Below are positions 55,894-64,000 of a stretch of DNA of 64,000 nt, one piece after another (position 1 is the stretch's first letter; the number at the start of each line of letters is the position of its first letter). Source of the stretch: Osedax fenrisi (Eukaryota > Annelida > Polychaeta > Sabellida > Siboglinidae); the NCBI GenBank assembly GCA_964019155.1, contig OZ025242.1, positions 25,018,546-25,082,545 on the forward strand. Reading direction: 5' to 3'. A model generated the notes under the pieces. It was not told the origin of the DNA, did no database searches, and worked only from the letters and a program-made list of their open reading frames with translations. The translations under genes and the position numbers were made by a program.

Positions 55894-56081
55894 GTAATAT
55901 AATATTATATATAATATATTTACATAGTAAAAATATCATAATATAAATTTAATATAAGTATATATTAATATATATATATTCACTGTACATTGTAGAGTAT
56001 ACAATATCGTGGACCGGGTAACCTGTCCCGTGTACAACACCTCACCCTTGACCCCTTGACCCCCTGACCCCCTGACCACAG
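55836..56081 (+). other. intron end with TGACC-rich acceptor tract
   Basis: (TA)n at about 55,842-55,892, then a C-rich tract with four tandem TTGACCCC/CTGACCCC units directly before the acceptor GACCACAG. The units resemble the satellite core CTGACC and also match the branch-point consensus. Confidence 0.6.
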
Positions 56082-56254
56082 GAACGTACGACTCCCCCTC
56101 GGCACTAGGTCAGGCATCAGCGGCCGCCAGTCTCCTCATCGTGGTAGCATCTCCTCCTTCTAACCCAGACTACGCAAGCTTCCACCGGGCCGTCAACATA
56201 TACAACGAGAGACCTCCGTTCGGCTTCCCCAATCCGTTCCAGATACCCAAGAAG
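56082..56254 (+). CDS. receptor guanylate cyclase, ligand-binding domain exon e
   Basis: 173 nt; completes a split Arg codon from exon d, ends in phase 0; donor GTACTT. The peptide includes TYDSPSALGQASAAASLLIV, then VASPPSNPDYASFHRAV and NIYNERPPFGFPNPF. The 'N..Y...PPF.FPNP' string is typical of the end of the ligand-binding domain in Gyc76C/32E-like cyclases, just before the helix leading to the membrane. No later exon (membrane segment, kinase-homology or cyclase domain) was recognised in the remaining 7.7 kb. Confidence 0.9.
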
Positions 56255-56857
56255 GTACTTATGCGTGTGTTTGTTTGTGGGCGTGTGTTTATGCGTGTGA
56301 GGGCGTGTGTGGGCGTGTGTGGGTGTATATGTGGGCATGTATGTGGGCGTGTATATGAGCGTGTATGGGGTTATGTATACTAGTTAATCAGAAGTTTCAC
56401 ACTCACCAACGAATGAGAAATCATGGCGAAATTAAATAAAATAAAATGTTTTTACCGGAATTTCCCCAATTATCGTATCGCGGATAGTCTAGATTCTCAT
56501 AAATAAATAAAATATAAATATAATTAACAATTAAACAAATAGTACTCTACAAGGTCCCATAGCAATGTTGTCGTATCGACGGTCGCGGTGTTCGCGGTGT
56601 ACTTTGTTTGAAAGCTTCCATTTCGAGTAACGCGAGTTCGTTTAGTAATGGTTACCTCGTTATAAGCGGGTAAGTTATCACTTATAACCACTACGAGGGT
56701 GTTACTATAGTAACCGATAGTATGCGCATGCGTATGTCACGTGTATGCTAGGTCACGTGTGCGTAAGCGATAGTCATATGATCATATTTATTTATTGAAT
56801 CACGTATATTAATAGCGGATAAAAATGGACGTCTAAAGAAGCAGTAGACTTGTTCAT
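56255..56857 (+). other. intron start with G/T-rich repeat
   Basis: 56,262-56,372 is a degenerate GTGTGTGGGC-type repeat immediately after the donor. The rest is unique non-coding sequence. Open frames across the repeat are low-complexity. Confidence 0.5.
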
Positions 56858-57020
56858 GTTATAAATAACTGTGATGGGCTCAGGATAATACAAAACAAAT
56901 AGCAACCTTTGTTTAATTTTTGATTTACGTGTATTAAGTTCTCGATAAACACGAGAGAGAGACAAACAACAACTATAGTTCGGTATAGCCGGAGTAGAAC
57001 ACGTGACCTCTCGCTACTTT
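56858..57020. repeat. dispersed repeat, copy 2
   Basis: Partner of 2615-2790; shares GTTATAAATAAC, CAGGATAATA-like and AGTTCTCGATAAACAC blocks in order. Diverged; class unknown. Confidence 0.4.
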
Positions 57021-57364
57021 CCAGGCAGTCGATATAAGTGATATTCGTGTTATACGTGTTCGCCCGCTTATGTTTAAGATGTACCTCGTTATACACTGAT
57101 TGTACAGCCAGTGTACAACCGGTGTACATACAGTGTGCGATAAGAGATCGAGTGTGCGTGTGTGTGTGCGTGTGTGGTGTGCGACGTGCGGAACACCTAT
57201 AGATGCGTGTGTCCGGTTGTGATAACATATCTAAACAAATGTAATGCAAGTGTTAAATGTCCTAGCCTACCAGAGTTATGTAATAACCTCACTGCATTGT
57301 ATACAATACGGCATATACGATGTAAATATATATGTCAATATCGTTTATAGGTATTAATAATTAT

Positions 57365-57395
<31 letters not shown>

Positions 57396-57492
57396 ATAAT
57401 AATAACTATGCATATATGACATATTTATACACACAATATATATAGATAGATATATAATTAAACTCGTACGATACGTAATAATAATGATGTTT
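57021..57492. other. non-coding DNA
   Basis: Contains a (GT)n tract near 57,153-57,178 and (TA)n near 57,366-57,390. No gene is recognised. Confidence 0.4.
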
Positions 57493-57630
57493 GCCGCTAC
57501 TTCTAATGAGTACACGCGGCTACTTAACTACTCGAATACACGCCGGTACTTAAGTACTCGAATACACGCGGGTACTTAACTACTCTAGTACACACGGGTA
57601 CTTAACTACTCGAGTACACGCCGGTACTTG
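57493..57630. repeat. 26-bp minisatellite, about five copies
   Basis: Units of the form GGTACTTAACTACTCGAATA followed by CACGCG repeat with small changes. Within each unit GTACTTAAGTAC-type palindromes occur. Confidence 0.75.
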
Positions 57631-58908
57631 TACACATCACCAGAGCCACCGTCGCAGCTATAGCTGCTGTATGTATACGCACTCTTAAGTATAATTGTGT
57701 GGTCTCGTTTATATATCAGATGTGCGTACACCCACCCACGTGTGTGTGCGCGTATGTGGGTGCATGTGTGGGCGCGTGTGTGGGCGTGTGTGTAGGCGCG
57801 CACAACATGCGTATCATTGCTAGATAAACATATTAATTATGTCGGGTAGTAGTGATACTGTCATTGTTATCTTATTACATGCGTATAGGTACAATACTTG
57901 TGTATGGTGTATGGTAGTGGTTATTCGCAAGAGAGTTTGAATTTAACTTACGAGAAAGTTTATTCGGACACATGCACCCCATGGGGTTATCGTAAATTCT
58001 ATCTATATATAGATTATATGGAAATCTATAGATTATATTTAAACGCTATAATATTATCGTTTAATTATAATACCAGTTATAATATTATAGTATCGACCAT
58101 TTACATTTTAAATTTGTATATTTCAATATAAATGAATCTTAAATTATAAGAAGAAGACCATGGTAGGTATATGTATGGGTAACTATACTACGAATGTATG
58201 TTATTGTTATGTTATGCGATATTATATAATATTATACAATTATGAATTCATTAACAGTAGAAAGGAATGCACGTTATTATATACGCCTGTCGTAGCTATA
58301 GCAATGTATTATATGAATGAATTCAGTTTATAGACAATGTATAAGGAGAATCAGTGAAAGCGATTAGCTTTTTTAATTCGATATCTCCTAACAGTAGTGT
58401 AATGTATAATATATATCCGAATGTATATCCGAAACGCTTGAATTAATTATCCAACTTCTCTCGGTAGTACTTATAAATTAGTTATATGACGTAACTGAAC
58501 ACTACCCATTAACCTCGTTAAGGAGACTAAGGGTAAGCCTAATGGGGTTAAGCAGCCTTATTTAGGTATTTAGATGTTTACATGGAAGATATAGGTGGTT
58601 TGAACGCGCTCGGCGTTCTCGCTATATAGCTATTGAGATAGCGCCTCGCATAGTTATGTCACTAAGACTAAGACAATAGGCTAGTAGTATAACAATAACA
58701 TAACAGGTATATTTATATGTCATAATATTTGAATATAATTAATAATTTATTAATAAATAATTCTAGAATTTTTAATTGGGGTGTAAATGATAAAAATAAA
58801 ATTTGGTAAAAATGTGGTAAGATTAAATAATTATATTTCACTTATATGTTAGCTACTTTGTAAAATTAATGTATAGATTCTATATTATAGATTATATATC
58901 ATCTATAA

Positions 58909-58948
<40 letters not shown>

Positions 58949-59057
58949 GTATATCTATATATATGTATAAGTAATATTCTGAAGGATATATAAGTAAACT
59001 AAATGACACAAAAATGCATATAAGTAAATGTTTGTTGTGTATTGATATATTATGTAC
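57631..59057. other. AT-rich non-coding DNA
   Basis: G/T-rich alternating tract at 57,738-57,800 and (TA)n near 58,905-58,950. A 77-codon open frame at 57,898-58,131 lacks features and is not called. Confidence 0.4.
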
Positions 59058-59672
59058 ACCTTTTCTAGGAGAAATAAACCCTCAGAGAAATACACCCTCA
59101 GAGAAATACACCCTCAGATAAATAAACCCTCAGAGAAATACACCCTCAGAGAAATACACCCTCAGATAAATAAACCCTCAGAGAAATACACCCTCAGATA
59201 AATAAACCCTCAGAGAAATACACCCTCAGATAAATAAACCCTCAGATAAATAAACCCACAGAGAAATACACCCTCAGAGTAATACACCCTCAGAGAAATA
59301 CACCCTCAGAGAAATACACCCTCAGAGAAATAAACCCTCAGATAAATACACCCTCAGAGAAATACACCCTCAGAGAAATAAACCCTCAGAGTAATACACC
59401 CTCAGAGTAATACACCCTCAGAGTAATAAACCCACAGAGAAATAAACCCACAGAGAAATACACCCTCAGAGAAATAAACCCACAGAGAAATACACCCTCA
59501 GAGTAATACACCCTCGGAGTAATACACCCTCAGAGTAATACACCCTCAGAGTAATACACCCTCAGAGTAATACACCCTCAGAGTAATACACCCTCAGAGT
59601 AATACACCCTCAGAGTAATACACCCTCAGAGTAATACACCCTCAGAGTAATACACCCTCAGAGAAATACACC
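59058..59672 (+). repeat. 16-bp minisatellite, about 38 copies
   Basis: Unit AGAAATACACCCTCAG with three interchangeable positions (ATACACC or ATAAACC; CTCAG or CACAG; AGAAAT, AGTAAT or ATAAAT). The right part (59,510-59,650) is homogeneous AGTAATACACCCTCAG, pointing to recent expansion at that end. Confidence 0.95.
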
Positions 59673-60508
59673 CACATATGTATGTATGTCATTGTTAGCG
59701 TGTGCACTGTCACATATGTGATGTAGTAGTTATGCAATAGGTGATTATTATAAATGATTGTTTCGATCTATGAAATATATTTCATTTGATTAATATCTTT
59801 AATAGAATGGTGAATATAGTCAAAATAACATTGTATGTAATAGGATATATATAGGTATATATATATATATACCTTATTATATATGTATACCTGTAATACT
59901 ATCTATAGTTAGAGGCTACTACTATATTATATATATATATATACACGAAATTATACCTATAGTCTATAACATAATGTATTTCACATGTTTACATGATATT
60001 ATATCAATCTTTTTACATATTTATATGATGGTATAGTAAACAGTTTACATGTAAAATATATAAGAGAGAATCGGGTGATTTGGCTAATTACAATAATTAA
60101 AGGAATAAATACGCCCACAACAAACGTATACGTAATATATATATATATAAGGGTAGGCGTTTCTTCGTAAATATGCGCTTTTGAATTCGTATTACCGTCT
60201 GCTCTGTATTACCATATATGGTCATAACATCATACATCGTGTAAACAGTATATAGTTTTAAATTACAGCTGGTATAACATTTATTAAACATTCTACGGTA
60301 CAGAAAAATATTACCGACAATGTAACGGCGTAGTAGGTGTCATATTATAGCTCACTCGGTAAACATTAATATAATCACATAATTATTTCATAATTGTATA
60401 ATATATTACAAATATATTGCGATCAAAATAGTAAAAAAATAGTCGATATTGAATATATACTATACTGTATACATACTGTATATTACACCCCTGTAGGGTA
60501 CCTACAGT
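59673..60508. other. AT-rich non-coding DNA
   Basis: No gene recognised. Ends with CCTACAGT (60,501-60,508), the left target duplication of the next element. Confidence 0.45.
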
Positions 60509-63348
60509 TAGGGGCGTCACGAGGTGATTAAAAGTGGGGGGGATATTTCAGACTCATCAATTATTACCATATAATTTCTATGAAGATAAATCTAATGATA
60601 ACTTGTTCTCTATTTATATATATGAATATATCTCAACTATACGGCTATATCTAGTCGAATAATATCGATAAGACTTAAGGTAAATCCCATGAACATAACC
60701 ATTATCCAATTATAAGATCCTACAACAACACATACTGACGAAGAAATAGAAGTATTTTATGAAAACAGAGAAAAATATAACTGAATCACCTAAAAAGGAC
60801 TTATTAATAATACAAGGAAACTAGAACGCCAACGTTTGGAAAAATTCACAGCGGAATAGGTGTGTTGGACTATCTGGTATAGCCTATACCGTATAGGTGA
60901 TATGAACGATCGAGGATAAAGACTACTATAATTATCAGATAAATATAAATTAGTTATTGCAAATATACTACATTCGCACAAAAACTCAAGAATCACAACA
61001 AGGCATACACCCAATGGACACAGTCAAATATATTATATACTAACAAATATTTTCAGAAGGAATATTGTATTTGGAATATATATATTATATTTGCTTCGCA
61101 AAATCTTTGATACTAACTCCACAAAGATTTAAATCGAGTATTATTCGAAGTTCAACGATAACTTAGCCGGGTTATGATATTAACAGTTATCGTGACCTCG
61201 TTGTATGCAATTTAAGACTCAAATTATGATCAAATAAACGCCAAAAAAACAAAATGATTACGCTGTAATGTTAACAGACTAATGTATCCTCAAATGTCCA
61301 AGCTTTACTCAAGTAAACTAGATGAGAAATTTAATAATCTATATATATATATATATATATTGCGATACTACTATTATATACATAAAGTTTGAACACATAA
61401 TAATAAACACTGCATTAGAAATAATAGGAAAGTATCGAATTAAAAAAACAACCTTAGATCATTAATGACATACTCGATCTATATGATGAGAGAAGATCAT
61501 TAAAGACCAAAAAGAAACAACAGCCAGAACTAGACAGCCATTATAGAAAAATACATTCTACCATTCGGAAAGCAATGCAAACGGCAAGAGATAACTGGAT
61601 CTAAATACAGTTCAATGCAGTCGATGACGACATGAAATATGGAAAAATAATACACGAGCGTACCATACACTGAGAACCTCACAAATACATCACAAAGAAG
61701 CACCTGAGTAATTGAAGATACTAATGAAAAACCATTATTTGATTAAACGAACATTTTAAATCGATGGACAGAATATTTTAATGATCTATATAATCATATA
61801 ATAAACCCTGATACTCATGTATTGAGTAATATCGAAATTTTCATCGAGGAGTCGGATACTGAGTTATAAATACTCGCTATTAAAGTTATAGGTGCAATCA
61901 ATACGCTGAAGAAAGTTAAATCATATGGAATTGATAACATACCAAGTGAATTAATCAAACACGGAGGTAATTCTGTTGTAAATATTCTTACTGTTATGTG
62001 CCAAAAATCATAAACTAGCCAAACATAGCCAGCACAATGGACTCAATCACTAGAGATACCCAATTCCTAAGAAAGGAAACCTTAAGAAATATCAAAACTT
62101 CAGAACATTGAGTTTAATCTGTCATTCAAGCAAGTTTTTATTAAAGATCATTTTTAAAATATTGAATCCTAAAGTGGAGCAAATACTGTAGGAGGAGCAA
62201 GCTGAATTCTGGAAAGGAGGAAGTACAGTGGATTCAACCGTAGAAATCTCATTGATAAACATCTAAACATCCAAAAGAATCTACTCCATAACTTGATAGA
62301 TTTTAAGAAGGTTTTTTTAATTTGATAAAGTATATTATGATGGACTATAGTCCGCACTGCATAAGTTTGGAATCCAGAATGAAATCATTGTGATAATCAA
62401 AGCACTATATGACAACTCTACTAGTGCAGTCTTGATCAATAATAATCAAGGTAAACTTTTCAAATCTACAGTTGGAGTGAGACAATATTGTCTACTGTAA
62501 CCAATACTCTTTAATTTATTTCTAGAGGAAATCATTTCTGAAATACAGTACAAATACTCGTCATAAATAACAATAGGCGGAATGCAATTATGGAATTTAA
62601 AGTTTTCTGACGACATTGATCTGTTAGCAGGTACAAACGATGAACTTCGAGAACTAACAAATTTTCTGGCTAATATATTAGCTAGTCTATAGTGCCACTA
62701 GATAATATATTGAGATTAGTGCAACAAAAAGTAAGTTAATGGTGAATTTTAATGATACTTCAAAACATGCAAACACCACTCTTTATGGGATTAAACTAGA
62801 GGAAGTGAATATGTTATGTTACCTAGTCGAAAACCTCTCAAAAGGTGGATCTTGTTAAACATAAATTAAGATAAGATTAGCACTTGCAAAATCGGTTATG
62901 ATACGAATATACACCATATAATATAGAAAACATATCAACTTTAAGTTAGTTGTTAATTGTTAGTCACAGGATTAAAAGTAAAAGTAAGTATATATATACA
63001 TATAATATATATTATAGTTAAATTATTATAATTTAAGTAGAAAAAGTAAATGAGAATATAAGGCTTAATACTGGGTTAATGGTCTTAATTGACTTGTACT
63101 GGGTTGCATAAAACATGTCAATGTTGGATATATAGATATAGGGTACCAAGTGGTACTCTAAATCTATGGTTGGATATAATGATACTACAAAGACTATATA
63201 TAGCAGAAATTTAATATTTATAATGAATTAAATAATTTGTAGATCTTAAAAGTGGGGGGGGGGTATTATATATCATATCCCCCCCCCCCACTTTTAAAAG
63301 TGGGGGACATGTCCCCCCCCCATCCCCCCCCATTATATGACGCCCCTA
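60509..63348. mobile_element. hAT-like TIR element carrying a dead LINE
   Basis: Left end TAGGGGCGTCA (60,509-60,519), right end TGACGCCCCTA (63,338-63,348): a perfect 11-bp inverted repeat. Both sides are flanked by CCTACAGT (60,501-60,508 and 63,349-63,356), an 8-bp target duplication as hAT transposons make. Sub-terminal AAAAGTGGGGGG blocks occur at both ends, with an extra hairpin at 63,248-63,318. The interior shows no transposase, only LINE fragments, so the element is non-autonomous and probably received a LINE insertion. Confidence 0.78.
60680..62860 (+). pseudogene. decayed LINE (RTE/Daphne-like?) inside the hAT-like element
   Basis: Fragments appear in order on the + strand with many stops. 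An endonuclease piece with PTTTHTDEEIEVFYEN lies near 60,720-60,770. RT pieces are INTLKKVKSYGIDNIPSELI near 61,900, PIPKKGNLKKYQNFRTLSLI near 62,060, EEQAEFWKGGSTVDS near 62,195, FKSTVGVRQ near 62,460 and FSDDIDLLAG near 62,600 (the YADD box mutated to FSDD). The family is different from A, B and C. I lean to RTE/Daphne-like from the PTT.HT.EEIE.FY motif but cannot settle it. Confidence 0.7.
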
Positions 63349-64000
63349 CCTACAGTGTATACATTGGTACACGTCTATGTCCTACAGTGTATGTCCTACT
63401 CTCGATAATAAACACCCACATCGAGTCCGGTGATTACGTCATAGTCTATAAATAGATTCAGTGGTGACACCTATTTATAAACTTGATTGTGTGTGTATGT
63501 GCGTTATCTTATTCGGTTCATCTGTTTATATATTAATAGTTATTTTTCTATGCTCTATAATGTCTATAGACTAAATATATATCTATATATATATATATAT
63601 ATATATAATGTATATATGTATATGTATATATGTATATATAATACATATATCTAATATTAATTCATTATTAATGCTGGATTAGCGATATCAAGTATGTTTA
63701 CCATATTATATTACAAATAGTATACATTTATCGTAAATATTGTCTGATATTTTATAAACAAATGTTAAGCTTGCTTAAATTAAAAAAAAAACTACTTTTG
63801 ATATTAACATTATTAATTCCCGAGTAAATACTTAACGTTGATTGGTTAATAATAGACACCCATTAGCTGGGCGCCGTCTATATTCCCGACCGGTATGCTA
63901 TAGTATACCTGTATATATGCATACCGAAATCTGCCGATACATACCTATCCGTACATACCTTTATTAATCAATCTATAAATTATATATATATATATATACA
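63349..64000. other. AT-rich non-coding end of window
   Basis: (TA)n near 63,575-63,640 and short unique stretches. No exon recognised. Confidence 0.45.

Larger units (their letters stand above)
17345..56081 (+). other. 38.7-kb intron holding the satellite/retrotransposon array
   Basis: Donor C|GTTAGT at 17,345; acceptor GACCACAG|GA ending at 56,081. Phase 1 is kept: C + GA gives Arg, and translation runs on as KRTYDSPSALGQ. Satellite and LINEs occupy 17,741-54,280, about 94% of the intron. The remainder is AT-rich DNA plus a SINE. The long distance rests on both exons belonging to one protein; the exact phase match and family order make this likely, but no transcript was seen. Confidence 0.85.

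Noticed and set aside
57898..58131. Possible next exon of the cyclase
   Set aside because: The 77-codon frame shows no similarity in pattern to the membrane-proximal region and has no fitting splice phase.

Overview
The window is animal nuclear DNA. It has GT-AG introns, AT-rich non-coding sequence with many (TA)n tracts, tRNA-derived SINEs, MITEs and non-LTR retrotransposons. Five exons on the + strand splice in a consistent phase. They encode part of the extracellular ligand-binding (ANF-receptor-type) domain of a receptor guanylate cyclase, most like the arthropod Gyc76C/Gyc32E group. An arthropod, perhaps a crustacean, is therefore the best guess, but the species cannot be fixed from the sequence.

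Layout. 1-12.4 kb is AT-rich DNA with a decayed minus-strand CR1/L2-like LINE (186-1470), a long CT-rich satellite (5.5-6.5 kb), a pogo-like MITE (6599-7387), two other MITEs and three copies of one tRNA-derived SINE. 12.5-17.3 kb holds four receptor-cyclase exons; a (AGT)n tract of about 750 bp fills most of one short intron. 17,345-56,081 is one 38.7 kb intron. Almost all of it is a minisatellite with a 10-bp unit (ACTACTGACC) interrupted by retrotransposons. 56,082-56,254 is the fifth exon. The last 7.7 kb is non-coding, with minisatellites and a hAT-like TIR element (60,509-63,348) that carries a decayed LINE.

The intronic array is the unusual part. It holds three LINE families, called here A, B and C. 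A and C are sister L2/CR1-like elements; A has one full-length and two 5'-truncated copies, and C has three long copies and a 94-bp stub. B is a single 4.47 kb ingi/vingi-like element with finger, endonuclease, RT and RNase H domains in one ORF. Every insertion has its coding strand on the same strand as ACTACTGACC. This holds even inside a 12.8 kb segment (40,458-53,275) where satellite and elements are inverted together. That is what a satellite-targeted retrotransposon guild would look like, with later segmental duplication and inversion.

Two translation or processing devices stand out. In A and C, ORF1 and ORF2 lie in the same frame and are separated by one UGA followed by C. In C there is no AUG for 1257 nt after that UGA, so the endonuclease can apparently be made only by stop readthrough or non-AUG initiation. 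In B, the first 66 nt fold as an HDV-like self-cleaving ribozyme whose predicted cleavage site is exactly the element/satellite junction. The B start codon sits inside the ribozyme core, and a 2A ribosome-skipping motif (DVEVNPGP) follows 48 codons later.
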